In this document: positions 42,881 to 53,899 of the stretch, piece after piece
How positions within the stretch are numbered: the first letter of the stretch is position 1
Layout: each line of letters begins with the position of its first letter
Assembly: GCA_037974335.1 (NCBI GenBank)
Contig: CM075736.1
Span: 539,684-603,683 of the forward strand
DNA from: Prionace glauca
Taxonomy: Eukaryota > Chordata > Chondrichthyes > Carcharhiniformes > Carcharhinidae
Direction: 5' to 3'
Length of the DNA stretch: 64,000 nucleotides
Translations under genes and position numbers: made by a program
Notes under the pieces: generated by a model
The model's database searches: none
The model's input: only the letters and a program-made list of their open reading frames with translations
Told to the model about the DNA's origin: nothing

Positions 42881-43925
42881 GATCCATGCCCCTGCCAAAT
42901 TACTTTTGCCCTCTCGGCATATGTATCACATCATCATAATGCCTCGAACTTATTCTTGAGGGCTTTATTTTCATATGGCCGTGTTGAACCACTTCACACA
43001 GATTTGTGCAGGTCATTATGTTCCACAATGCCTCAGTGTCTACCTGACATTTCTTGTACATTTGATACTCTCCCTTTGCGGTCGTCATTGTGAAACATTT
43101 CTTCTTTAGAGTTGACTATATAAAAATAATCAGTGTTATTGTCTATATTTCTTCATCAGACTCTTCTGCTGATGTCTCTCCGGTAGCCACCAACTCAATT
43201 GGTTCATTTTGCTTCTTTCATACCAAACACTTGTGTGAAATTATTCTGCTTTAATCCTTTTCCTGTGTCTGCCATGCTCTGCAGTATTTGCATCCTGCCC
43301 TTTTTCTGCTCGGAGTGTCTCTCAGCGTAATTTATCTCCTGGTTTGCTCCATCATACATGTGCTCTAACTGATATTTCACAACTTCCACATTTCAACAAA
43401 GGTCTGTTGCTTTCCTTAGGTCAGTTTCTCACTAAGAGGTCTTGCATGTCTAAGTTAGTCTGTCTCTATTTAGATCATCTTTTAACTATTTGAATTCACA
43501 TGATTCTCCATTATTGCATTCAAGTATTGGACACACTCCTCATTTTCACTCTGAACCTGAGTGTTGAATACATATTGTACGTTTGTAGCATTCATTCGAT
43601 GTTCAAAATGTGATTTTAAGATTTTCAAATTCTCTACAGTCTGTTTTCTCTGCTCATCACTCAGATTAAGGTGGTGTACACTTTTTAGTGGTCCCTCACC
43701 AACAGTGTGAAAAGCAGTGTTAAAAGTATGGCTACTCTTATTGGTTCAGGCTTGTTAATTGAGCCTGTTGCAATCTCATAGTTCTGCCTTGGTAAGTGAA
43801 AATCTGTGTCCCTGGGTTCTGTGTCTTCTCTACATAATTTCCAAGGTTCAAAAAACTATTTTTCTCCACTTCCTGACACAATTTTTCATTTTTGAAACTA
43901 TTCATTAGTATCTGTCTTAATGAGA
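42881..43925. other. Unassigned, possibly retroelement-derived
   Basis: Short minus-strand frames (TDTEALWNIM-like at 42900-43088; EVVKYQLEHMYDGANQ at 43204-43389) look like fragments of a mobile-element polyprotein, but I cannot place the family. Confidence 0.3.
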
Positions 43926-44621
43926 GGCTTCATTGAACTGTTCAGAGATGATTTGATTTATTATTGTCACATGTATTAGTATACAGTGGGAAGTATTGCT
44001 CCTTTGATACTGTACATACATTCAAAGCATACTGTTCACAGAGAAGGAGAGGAGAGGGTGCAGAATGTAGCATTACAGTCATGGCTAGGGCACAGAGAAA
44101 GATCAGTTCAATGCAAGGTAGGTCCATTCAAAAGTCTGACAACAGCAGGGAAGAAGCTGTTCTTGAGTCAGTTGGTACATGACCTCAGACTTTTGTATCT
44201 TTTTCCTGATGGAAGAAGTTGGGAGAGAGAATGTCCAGGGTGCATACGGTCCTTAATTGTGCTGGCTGCTTTTCCGAGGCAGCAGGAAGTGTGGACAGAG
44301 TTAACGGATGGGAGGCTGGTTTGCGTGATGGACTGGGCTACATTCATGGCTTTTTGTAGTTTCTTGCAGTCTTGGCCATACCAAACTGTGATACAATGAG
44401 AAAGATTGCTTTCTACGGTGCATTTGTAAAAGTTGGAGACAGTCGTAGCAGACATGCCAAATTTCCTTAGTCTTCTGAGAAAATAGAGGTGTTGGTGGGC
44501 TTTCTTAACAATTGTGTCAGCATGGGGAGGACCAGGACAGGTTGTTGGTGATCTGGACATCTAAAAACCTGAAGCTCTTGATCATTTCTACTTCGTTCCT
44601 GTTGATAGAGATAGGAGTCAT

Positions 44622-46004
44622 GATGTGGGTATGCCGGCGTTGGACTGGCGTAAACACAGTTAAAAGTCTGACAACACCAGGTTTTAGTCCAACCGATTTA
44701 TTTGATAATATTCTCACAAGCAAGCAAGCTTTCGAGGTTGCCCTCTTCGTCAGGTGAATGGAGAGTTCAACCGGAGTCTTCAACATATCATTGATGAAGA
44801 CGAACATCTCGCTAGGGCTATCCCCACACCCCCACTTCTTGCTTTCAGACAACCACACAACCTCAAACAGACCATTGTTCGCAGCAAACTACCCAGCCTT
44901 CAGGAGAACAGTGACCACAATACCACACAACCCTGCCACAGCAACCTCTGCAAGACATGCCGGATCATCGACATGGATACCATCATCACACGTGAGAATA
45001 CCATCCACCAGGTATATGGTAAATACTCTTGCAACTCGGCCAACATTGTCTACCTGATACGTTGCAAGAAAGGATGTCCCGAAGCATGGTACATTGGGGA
45101 GACCATGCAGACGCTACGACAACGGATGAATGAACATCGCTCAACAGTCACCAGGCAAGACCCTTCCTGTTGGCGAACACTTCAGCGGTCACGGGCATTC
45201 AGCCTCTGACCTTTGGGTAAGCATTCTCCAAGGCGGCCTTCATGACACACGACAGCGCAGAGTCTTTTTTTTTTACCCCTTTATTCCAATCTAATCAAGT
45301 CAAATTAAACCCAATTCAGAGTCCCAACAAGTTGGGACATTCCCGATCCAAGCTGACAAGACAGGTCTCCTGTCTTGGGCTTGATCTACATGATCCAAGC
45401 TGACTGGAGTAGGTGTAGCTCCTCCTCCAGGGCTTGATCCAATTTGCATCTTAGCCAAAAGGCCGAGATGCCGGTTTAAAAAATTGCTTCAAATGAAGCT
45501 GAATTGCAACCTAATGACTTCAATCAAGTGCAGCATGTCGACCCTACACTTGATCAACATTAACAAACTACACTTGATCTTAGCCAAAAGGACGACAGCG
45601 CAGAGTCGCTGAACAGAGACTGATAGCCAAGTTCCGCACACATGAGGACGGTCTCAACAGGGATCTTGGGTTCATGTCGCACTATCTGTAACCCCTGTGA
45701 CTTGCCTGGGTTTGCAAAACCTCACTTGCTGTACTGTCTGGAGACAATACACATCTCTTTAAACTGTGATCAGTGCTCCTTCCACTCACATTATCAGCCA
45801 CTTTAAGACTTGAACAGCAGGTTAGGTGTAAGGATTCGCATTCTAATCAGCAATCTCTAAACTGTCTGTGCTTTATATGCTCTGTCTGAGGCCAGAACTC
45901 TCCATTCACCTGACGAAGAGGGTAACCTCGAAAGCTTGCTTGCTTGTGAGAATATTATCAAATAAATCGGTTGGACTAAAACCTGGTGTTGTCAGACTTT
46001 TAAC
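44622..46004 (+). mobile_element. Penelope-like element nested in the LINE
   Basis: It begins GATGTGGGTATGCCGG and ends with the inverted counterpart of its terminal repeat at TTTTAAC. It encodes the GIY-YIG half (VYLIRCKKGCPEAWYIGET, LRQRMNEH). Similar GAGATAGGAGTCAT and GAGATAGGGGCAT flank it as a decayed target duplication. Broken; lacks most of the RT. Confidence 0.8.
45265..45591 (-). mobile_element. U2 snRNA-headed SINE nested in the Penelope-like element
   Basis: These 327 bp lie between perfect 16-base duplications (ACGACAGCGCAGAGTC at 45249-45264 and 45592-45607), with an A tail (T run at 45265-45274). Read on the minus strand, the head matches U2 snRNA nt 13-36, 24 bases. An internal segment (45472-45446) matches U2 nt 8-27, 20 bases, inside a GGCATC/GATGC hairpin. 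The rest of U2 (Sm site, 3' loops) is absent, so this is not a U2 gene. snRNA-headed SINEs (SINEU) are known in crocodilians; a dimeric U2 layout is not familiar to me. Confidence 0.8.
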
Positions 46005-46139
46005 GATGGAGATAGGGGCATGTTCTTCACTGAACTTCCTGATGGCCATCTCTTTCATTTTGTTGACATTTGAGGGAGAGATTATTGTCTCCCTCAGCTG
46101 GCAGTCTAAAGTGCTTACCTCATGGCAGTCACGGGGCTA

Positions 46140-46600
46140 TGGCAAGGTAAAGATAGTCTGTACCATCCACACACACAACTCTCCAAAGCTCCTTTACCAG
46201 CACCTTCCAAAGCTGTGACCACCAAGAAATATGCCAGCAGGCACCTTCTATCACTCACAATTTCCACTCTGAGTCATCCTGACTCGGAACTATATCCCCA
46301 CTGCATTCATTATCAATAAATCACCCGGCACTCAGGATTCTCCTTACACCCCCCAGGGGGATTCTATTCTCCAGTTATCAATCACCCACCCCAGTGAACA
46401 GCCAACCCAGAATTAAAACTGAGCAGAAATGATATTGCAGTGTTTCAGTGTAAGAGAACTGTGGAGGTGTGCGACTGATAGTCAGAACTGGGACGAGTGA
46501 AATGTGAACTCAAACTATTGAGCCGTTTAACCGAGCTCAGACCACACTAAAAAAACAAGTGTATCTGTCTGATAAAACTGGGGGTTTGTGGATAGATTGC
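46140..46600. other. Old LINE relic, then no gene seen
   Basis: About 46160-46265 resembles the common LINE 3' region (AAGCTCCTTTACCAGCACC, ATGCCAGCAGGCACC). The remainder shows nothing I can name. Confidence 0.4.
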
Positions 46601-46639
46601 ATGTTAATAGAAATATTGAACTGCACCGACTCCAGAGAG

Positions 46640-46810
46640 CGGGGATGGTCAGCACCCCCCCCCCTCTCTCTGTGTGAATAAACCCAGGTCCCGCCCCCTG
46701 TATTATCGGGACTGATCCTGAGCTGAACTGTGTTCTCAGACACTCGGAGGTAAAGTTCCTCTTTGCTGCTCAGTGGAGAATCTGATGTTTTCTGTCCCTC
46801 GTGTTGTCAG
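46640..46810 (+). promoter_or_regulatory. Promoter-like module of the right IgSF gene
   Basis: Plus-oriented module of the GAGGTAAAGTTCC type (GCGGGGATGGTC, CCCGCCCCCTG, TGCTGCTCAGTGGAG) ending in GTGTTGTCAG. The outer part with the ATTGG box and GC box is missing: sequence homology starts at about 46632. No minisatellite is next to it. Confidence 0.45.
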
Positions 46811-46864
46811 TGTGGAGTCTCCGAGCTGATCCCTGTGTGGGGAATGGATGGAAAGGAGCTGCAG
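46811..46864 (+). CDS. IgSF exon-1 copy facing the right gene
   Basis: Intact 54-base unit, ATG at 46844-46846, MDGKELQ, then a GTACTG donor. It is the only intact plus-strand exon 1 between the arms, so it is the best first exon for the right gene, 12.2 kb from its signal exon at 59030. A donor-less second copy follows at about 46950-46970. Confidence 0.55.
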
Positions 46865-47110
46865 GTACTGTCAGTGTCTCAGAGCCGGGGGGGATCTGGG
46901 GGAAACTTTCCTCCATCCTCACCCCCATTCAGCTCCTTATCCGGGGAAATGGATGGAAAGGAGCTGCAGGGACTGTCAGTGTCTCAGGGCCGGGGGGTGG
47001 GGGGTTGGTGGTGGAAAGGTGGGGGATCTGAGTGGGTCTCTGCTCTCTCCGGAGGAGTGAAATTGGGGTTGATCTTTGTGGCTCTCATTCCCCTGTGAGG
47101 TTGGGGGTGA

Positions 47111-47188
47111 TGATGTGGAGATGCCGGTCCTGGACTGGGGTAAACACAGTAAGAAGTCTCACAACACCAGGTTTTAGTCCAACAGGGT
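47111..47188 (+). mobile_element. Penelope-like terminal repeat fragment
   Basis: GATGTGGAGATGCCGGTCC through GGTTTTAGTCCAAC: one terminal repeat only. Confidence 0.65.
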
Positions 47189-47229
47189 GTGGGAGGGGGG
47201 AGGGGAAATAACATGGATGGAGGCACCAG

Positions 47230-47420
47230 TGTGGGTGTTTTCACCCCCTGGGTGTTGGGGGGGGGGGGGGTCAGTGTGGGTGGGGGGATCAGTGTGGGTG
47301 TCTTCCCCCTCTGGAGGTGAGGGGATCAGTGTGGGTGTCTTTCCCCTCTGGAGGTGAGGGGATCAGTGTGGGTAACTTTCCCCTCTAGGGTTGGGAGTAT
47401 CAGTGTGGGTGGAGAGGGTG
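47230..47420 (+). repeat. 38-bp minisatellite (about 4 copies)
   Basis: GATCAGTGTGGGTGTC blocks spaced about 38 bp with CCCCTCTGGAGGTGAGGGG, decaying at the right end. A G run lies at 47258-47270. Confidence 0.7.
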
Positions 47421-47702
47421 AGATGAGTATCTGTCTGTGCCTGGAACAGAACTGGGCTGAAATTGGATTGAATGTATAAATGTATTGTTCTTGCTGCTGT
47501 TCAGTGGCTGTCTGGTTTTATATCCTGTACACCTGCTTCCTTTATTTGCTTATCCGTTATTGAATGACTTATTGGCCATCTGGCTGAGGTTGATTCAATG
47601 TGTTTGTTTATTCTATTAATATTGAACATCTATCTCATATTTCTCAATATTAAGTTGCGATTATCAGCTATTTACTCTTAAAACTTGCCAGCCCTTGCAA
47701 AA

Positions 47703-48482
47703 CATAAGAACATAAGAACATAAGAAATAAGAGCAGGAGTAGGCCATCTGGCCCTTCGAGCCTGCCCCGCCATTCAATAAGATCATGGCTGATCTGTTGT
47801 GACTCAGCTCCACCTTCCCGCCCTCTCCCCATAACCCTTAATCCCTTCTCTTATCAAAAACCCATCAACCCGTTTCTTAAAAATATTTAGCGAGGCAGCC
47901 TCCACCACTTCAACGGGCAGAGAATTCCAGAGATTCACCACCCTTTGAGTGAAGAAGTTCCTCCTCAACTCTGTTCTAAACCACCCCCCCTTTATCTTGA
48001 GGCTGTGCCCCCTAGTCCTACTGTCTTTTTTGAGCGGGAACAGTCTCTCCACCTCTATCCTATCCATCCCATTCATCATCTTATACGTCTCAATGAGATC
48101 TCCCCTCATTCTTCTAAACTCTAACGAGTACAAGCCTAGTTTATTCAGCCTCTCCTCATAGCTCAATCCCCTCAACTCCGGTATCAGCCGAGTAAACCTC
48201 CTCTGCACTCCCTCCAGGGCCAAAACATCCTTGCGCAGGTGTGGCGCCCAAAACTGCACACAGTACTCCAGCTGCGGCCTCACCAATGCCCTATACAGCT
48301 GCAGCAAGACCTCCCTACTTTTATATTCAATCCCCTTCGCTATGAAGGCCAGCATCCCATTCGCCTTCCTGACCACCTGCTGCACCTGCAAGCTGGGTTT
48401 TTGCGACTCATGCACAAGGACCCCGAGGTCCCTCTGCACCGTCGCCTGCTGCAGTTTTTCGCCCCGCAGCTCCCCATGTTGC
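47703..48482 (-). mobile_element. CR1 LINE, 5'-truncated
   Basis: Minus strand open for 211 codons ([20 protein letters not shown] ... NLWNSLPVEVVEAASLN). The 3' terminal hexamer repeat is extended (ACATAAGAACATAAGAACAT at 47703). Recent copy. Confidence 0.85.
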
Positions 48483-48489
48483 TAAGTAT

Positions 48490-49745
48490 TCTATGATTCC
48501 CACTTCCCTAACAGCATTGTGGGTATCCCTACGCCACTGGCAGCAGTTCAGGAAGGCAGCTCACCACCACTTTCTCAAGGGGCAATTAAAGATGGACAAT
48601 AAATGCTGGTCTAGCCAGTGACACCCAGAAAGAGTTTGTTCAGTTTGTAGGTTTTTTTTTTGTTGCAGAGCTGTGGGTGGGGGAAATCTTTGCTTTCCTT
48701 TCCCATCCTGACAGAGCTGGACTGACGTCCCCGGTGTTAATACTGAGCTTCATCCAAACATTTCACAACAGAAAAAAAGCCTCTCTCACTTAAAAATATT
48801 ATAGAGATTACAGGAAAGAAAATGTCAAGGTATACATGGAAAGGTTATTTCTACACACTCCTCCAATCCCAGTTGGAATATAGCCTGGGAACTATTGCAG
48901 GATATCAAAGAACAGTCAATGGACAATTCAACATGGAATAATCATAGGTAAAGGGTGAAAGGTCAGATACCCAGGTTTCTTGGACGTTAGTAAACCATGT
49001 CGTCTGCTGCCCTTGTCCTAGATGGTAGCGGTCACGGGTCTGGAAGGTGCTGCCTAAGGAGCCTTGGTGAGATGCATTTTGTAGGTGGTACACACGGCCG
49101 TCACTGTGCGTCGGGGTTGGAGGGAGTAAATGTTTGTGGTTAGCATGTTGATTAAGTGGGGCTGCTTTATGCTGGATGGTGTCAAGCTTCTCGAGTGTTG
49201 TTGGAACTGTATTCATTCAGGCAAATGGACAGTATTCCATCACACTCCCGACTTGTGCCTTGTAAAAGGTGAACAAACTTTAAGGATTCAGGAGGTGAGT
49301 TGCTTTAGATTCCCGGCCTCTGATTTACTCTCTAAACCTCAATATTTATATTGCTAGTCCAGTTTAATTTCTTGTTAAGGGTAACCCGCAAGATGTTGAT
49401 AGTGGGAGATGCAGCAATAATAACGCCATTGAATGTCAAGGGACAATGGTTAGATTCTCTTTGTTGCAGATGTTGTGTGGCGTGGATATTACTTGCCACT
49501 TGTTAGCCCAAGCCTAGATATTATCCAGGTCTTTCTGCACTGCTTTAGTATCTGAGGAGTTCCAATTGGTGCTGAACATTGTGCAGTCATCAGTGAACAT
49601 CCCCATCTTATGACAGAAGGTCATTGATGAAGCAACTGAAGATGGTTGGGCTGAGGACACTATCCTGAGGAACTCCTGCAGAGATATCCTGGGCCTGAGA
49701 TCACTGTCTCCAAAGACCACAACCATTGTTCTTGAAAAGGATCAT
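48490..49745. mobile_element. Two old LINE fragments
   Basis: 48490-48625 is the common LINE 3' end in plus orientation (GGACAATAAATGCTGGTCTA). About 48990-49740 is a minus LINE with AQPSSVASSM and MGMFTDDCTMF, the RT catalytic block with D-D kept. 48626-48990 shows nothing clear. Confidence 0.55.
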
Positions 49746-49865
49746 TCCCCCCAACCATGTTTTGGGAAAACAGCAAAGAATTAAACTCTGAAGTTCAACT
49801 CTGAGGAAGACTCATACAGACTCAAAATGTTAAATGTTTCTCTCTCTCTCTACAGATGCTGCCTT

Positions 49866-52215
49866 ATAAGAAACATAAGAAATAGGAGCAGGAGTAGGCC
49901 ATCTGGCCCTTCGAGCCTGCCCCGCCATTCAATAAGATCATGGCTGATCTGTCGTGGCTCAGTTCCACATTCCCACCCTCTCCCCATAACCCTTAATCCC
50001 TTCTCTTATCAAAAACCCATCAACCCGCGTCTTAAAAATATTTAGCGAGGCAGCCTCCACCACTTCAACGGGCAGAGAATTCCAGAGATTCACCACCCTT
50101 TGAGTGAAGAAGTTCTTCCTCAACTCCGTTCAAAACCGCCCCCCCCCCCTTTATCTTGAGGCTGTGCCCCCTAGTCTTACTGTCCTTTCTGAGAGGGAAG
50201 AGTCTCTCCACCTCTATCCTATCCATCCCATTCATCATCTTATACGTCTCAATGAGATCTCCCCTCATTCTTCTAAACTCCAACGATTACAAGCCTAGTT
50301 TATTCAGCCTCTCCTCATAGCTCAACCCCCTCAACTCCGGCATCAGCCTCGTAAACCTCCTCTGCACTCCCTCCAAGGCCAAAATATCCTTGTGTAAGTA
50401 CGGCGCCCAAAACTGCACACAGTACTCCAGCTGCGGCCTCACCAATGCCCTGTACAGTTGCAGCAAGACCTCACTACTTTTATATTCAATCCCCCTCGCT
50501 ATGAAGGCCAGCATCCCATTCGCCTTCCTGACCACCTGCTGCACCTGCAGGCTGGGTTTTTGCGACTCATGCACAAGGACCCCGAGGTCCCTCTGCACCG
50601 TTGCCTGCTGCAGTTTTTCTCCATGTAAGTAATAATCCTTCCTTCCATTATTCCTACCAAAGTGGACCACCTCGCACTTGCCAACATTAAATTCCATTTG
50701 CCAGTTCCTGGCCCATTCGCCTAGCCTATCTCGATCCTTCTGCAGACTCTCCCCACCCTCCACGCAATTTGCCTTTCCACCAATCTTGGTGTCATCAGCA
50801 AATTTCGATACCATACACTCGGTTCCCTCCTCCAGATCATCTATATAAATGTTAAATAGCTGAGGCCCCAGCACCGACCCCTGGGGCACTCCACTAGTCA
50901 CCAACCGCCAATCCGAATAGCACCCATTGACCCCCACTCTCTGCCTCCTATTTGACAACCAGTCCTCTATCCACGCTAACACCCTACCCCCAACTCCATG
51001 TCCCCTGACCTTCTGCAATAACCGCTTGTGAGGTACCTTGTCAAACGCCTTCTGAAAATCCAGAAAGACCACATCCACCGGCTCTCCTCTATCCACCGCC
51101 CTAGACACATCCTCATAGAACTCCAGTAAATTTGTCAGACATGACTTCCCCTGAACGAAACCGTGCTGCGTCTGCCCTATCAAGCAATTCCCCTTAAGAT
51201 GCCTCGCTATTTCCTCCTTGATGACGGATTCTAACATTTTACCAACAACAGACGTTAAACTAACCGGCCTATAATTCCCTGCCTTTTGCCTGGCACCCTT
51301 CTTAAGCAAAAGCGTAACATTAGCCGTTTTCCAATCTTCCGGCACTTCCCCGGAATCCAGCGACGTCTGGAAAATAACCACCAAGGCATCCACTATCACC
51401 TCCGCCATTTCTTTCAGAACCCTCGGATGCATTCCATCCGGTCCTGGGGACTTGTCCACAATCAGCCCCTCCAGTCTGTCGAGCACCACCTCTCTAGTAA
51501 CAGTAATGTCATTAAGACCCTCCAGTCCTACCACCTTTCCATCGCTAACACCCGGCAAATTATTCACGTCCTCCTCCGTGAAGACCGAAACAAAAAAGTT
51601 GTTCAAGACCTTAGCCATATCCCTATCCCCTACCACTAAGTTCCCCTTCTCATCCTCTAAAGGTCCAACGTTCACCCTAGGCAGCCTCTTCCTTTTCATA
51701 TACTTATAAAAACTCTTGCTATCCTTTTTTATATTAAGCGCTAGCCCAGCTTCATAGTTTCTCCTACCCTTCTTTATCAATTTCTTTGTCAATCTTTGTT
51801 GACATTTAAACCTCTCCCAATCCTCTTCTCGCCCACTACTCTTAGCTACTCTAAACACCTCCGCTTTTAATTTAACACTTTCCTTCACCTCCTTCGTTAT
51901 CCATGGCTTATTATCTCTCCTCCTACTGTCCTTTTTAACCATCGGAATAAATTTCTGCTGAGCACCAAGAAAGATCTCCTTAAAAATCCTCCACTGTTCC
52001 TCAGCAGACCTACCTTCCAACGCGCTCCCCCAGTCCACATTCGCCAATTCCTCTCTCATCCTACCGTACTCCCCTCTGTTCAAACAAAGGACGCGTGTCC
52101 GGGAACCCACTTTCTCCTCCTCCATCTGCACCAGAAACTCCACCATTCAATGATCACTCTCTCCAAGAGGATCCTTCACCGCAATGTCCTTAATTCTACC
52201 CGCCTCATTACAAAG
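49866..52215 (-). mobile_element. Long CR1 LINE copy, 5'-truncated
   Basis: Runs from the 3' terminus (49866) to about 52215 in the endonuclease-RT linker. ORF2 is open for 619 codons, then shifts frame once near 50285, at the point where SLEFRRM normally follows, with the tail at 50283-50065. Youngest-looking LINE in the window. Confidence 0.9.
50287..52146 (-). CDS. CR1 LINE ORF2 reverse transcriptase (partial)
   Basis: This reads MVEFLVQMEEEKVGS (linker) and then the RT: SPGPDGMHPRVLKEMAEV (fingers), NYRPVSLTSVVGKMLE, FLDFQKAFDKVPH (motif A region), GVPQGSVLGPQLF (motif B), FADDTKIGG (motif C, around 50785-50810) and the thumb with [15 protein letters not shown]. The N-terminal APE-type endonuclease is lost by 5' truncation. 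RT reverse-transcribes LINE RNA at nicked target DNA. It also provides the probable machinery for SINEs sharing its tail. Not a host gene. Confidence 0.9.
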   Translation of the reverse strand: MVEFLVQMEEEKVGSRTRVLCLNRGEYGRMREELANVDWGSALEGRSAEEQWRIFKEIFLGAQQKFIPMVKKDSRRRDNKPWITKEVKESVKLKAEVFRVAKSSGREEDWERFKCQQRLTKKLIKKGRRNYEAGLALNIKKDSKSFYKYMKRKRLPRVNVGPLEDEKGNLVVGDRDMAKVLNNFFVSVFTEEDVNNLPGVSDGKVVGLEGLNDITVTREVVLDRLEGLIVDKSPGPDGMHPRVLKEMAEVIVDALVVIFQTSLDSGEVPEDWKTANVTLLLKKGARQKAGNYRPVSLTSVVGKMLESVIKEEIARHLKGNCLIGQTQHGFVQGKSCLTNLLEFYEDVSRAVDRGEPVDVVFLDFQKAFDKVPHKRLLQKVRGHGVGGRVLAWIEDWLSNRRQRVGVNGCYSDWRLVTSGVPQGSVLGPQLFNIYIDDLEEGTECMVSKFADDTKIGGKANCVEGGESLQKDRDRLGEWARNWQMEFNVGKCEVVHFGRNNGRKDYYLHGEKLQQATVQRDLGVLVHESQKPSLQVQQVVRKANGMLAFIARGIEYKSSEVLLQLYRALVRPQLEYCVQFWAPYLHKDILALEGVQRRFTRLMPELRGLSYEERLNKLGL

Positions 52216-53090
52216 CACCAGATCCAAGGTAGCTCACCCCCTCGTTGGCTCCCCTGAGTTTATCCAGCATTTTCTGTTTCTATTTCAAATTTCCAGCATC
52301 CGCAGTATTTTGCTTTTAATTTACTAGAGTTAAACCCTGCAGAAGGTGAAGGAACATTTTCCCTAAACATCCCCTGCTTCCCTCCCCGCCAATATCTGAG
52401 TTATTGACAGAACCTGCATCCACCACAAGGATCACTTGCAATACAGGGTACTCAAGGTCACTGAAAGGGACAACCGTAACTGAGCAGGAACAAGATACTT
52501 GTAGATATTTTTTCTCGGGAATTGAGACAGTTAAAGAGTGCAGTGTTTACTGTGAGGACCCAGTGTGATTCTGGATCACTGGGAGTTTCACGTACAGCTC
52601 CTGAGAAATGGAGATTGTCGAAGGGAGAACCCCACAGGTTCCAGTGGAGCTTTGATCAACAGCCACTGGTTGTTAATGTAACACACTGTCTGGTGATTGT
52701 TTGAGGCGAAACATTGAACAGAAAAGCAAAATATTGAAGATAATGGAAATCTAAAATAAAGCTAACACACAGCAGGTCAGACAGAGAGGAAAAGTCAGTT
52801 AATAATACAGTGGTGAATGTTCATTCCAGCACATTTCTGTTCCTCAGTTTTATGTTGCTATTTCCAGGAACACCAGATTTCTCAAAGTGCTTCAGAGTCA
52901 ATGAAATACTTTCTGAAATGGACTCTCTGCTACAAGAGACATGTCAGTCTTGGATTTAGTGTTGAAGTCTGGAAATGGGACTGATTTCGGGATCCTTGCC
53001 GAGATGGAACCAATTTAGAGAGAGACAGGCAATAAAGAGCTGAATCCTGGTGAAGATCAAAGACAGCATCCCCTGATCCACCTCTTTTCC
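52216..53090. other. No gene seen
   Basis: Short repeat scraps (TTTCCAGCATCCGCAGTATT at about 52290) in otherwise unremarkable sequence. Confidence 0.4.
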
Positions 53091-53094
53091 TTTG

Positions 53095-53350
53095 GGGTCT
53101 GAGACACTGACAGTTCCAGCCATTCCCTTTGTTGCGATCCCAGTTGATGTTATACCTGATAGAAAGATCCCAGAACAGATCCAGGCTGGGGGAAACTTTC
53201 CTTCATCTTCGCTCCCATTCAGCTCTTTGTCCATGGGAATGGATGGAAAGGAGCTGCAGGGACTGTCAGTGTCTCAGAGCCGGGGGGGGGGAAAGGGGGG
53301 GATCTGGGGGAAACTTTCCTCCATCCTCACCCCCATTCAGCTCCTTATCC
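53095..53350 (+). pseudogene. Partial exon-1 module copies, no donor
   Basis: The exon-1 core occurs at 53239-53259 in plus orientation, followed by GGACTG and not GT, and lacks the upstream promoter block. A weaker reverse relic lies at about 53100-53130. It joins the outer edge of the right arm. Confidence 0.5.
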
Positions 53351-53739
53351 GGGGGAATGGGGTGGGGGCAATGGGAAATGGATGGAAAAAGAGTGGTGAT
53401 GGTTGGAGGATGAGATCAGTGTCTGTCTCTTATTCCCTGTACTGGGAGGATGATTCTATTTACATTTTACTTAAAGCAGAAATAGACCGGTTCAGCAAGC
53501 TGCCTGGTTTTTACATTGTGGACAGCAGCTGCTTTTATTTGCATTTCAGTTAATAATAACCAGGGCAATCTGCTTCCGGCTAATTCAGTTCAGTTCCTTT
53601 CAATGGTTATGCTTTGTAAACAGTGAATAAGACTCTGCCTCATACTTCTCGATAACAGATTGCGATTATTAGCCATTTATTGTTAAGAATCCCCAGCCTT
53701 AAAAATCTCTCTTTTTAAAAATTCCCCATGTTGCCAAGT

Positions 53740-53895
53740 ACCTCATGATTTCCAATTTTCCTCACAGCATGGTGGGTGTACCTACACCTCAGGGACTGCA
53801 GCAGGTTCAAGAAGGCAGCTCACCCACCACCTTCTCAAGGGGCAATTAGAGATGGGCAATAAATGCTGGTCTAGCCAGTGACACCCCATCCTGTG
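53740..53895 (+). mobile_element. LINE 3'-end relic (right arm)
   Basis: GGTGGGTGTACCTACACCTC and GGGCAATAAATGCTGGTCTA; counterpart of 28640-28890. Confidence 0.6.
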
Positions 53896-53899
53896 AATG

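Larger units (their letters stand above)
43930..46135 (-). mobile_element. LINE 3' part (L2/Rex1-like), host of nested insertions
   Basis: Minus strand: HQHLYFLRRLRKFGMS, ITVWYGQDCKKLQKAM, SQLLPSGKRYKSLRS, the C-terminal RT region of an L2/Rex1-like LINE, with the 3' tail at 43930. It is interrupted at 44622-46004 and resumes at 46005 (GATGGCCATCTCTTTCATTT). Confidence 0.65.

Noticed and set aside
45446-45591. Functional U2 snRNA gene
   Set aside because: Only nt 8-36 of U2 are present, twice; no Sm site or 3' half. Target duplications and an A tail mark it as a retroposed SINE.
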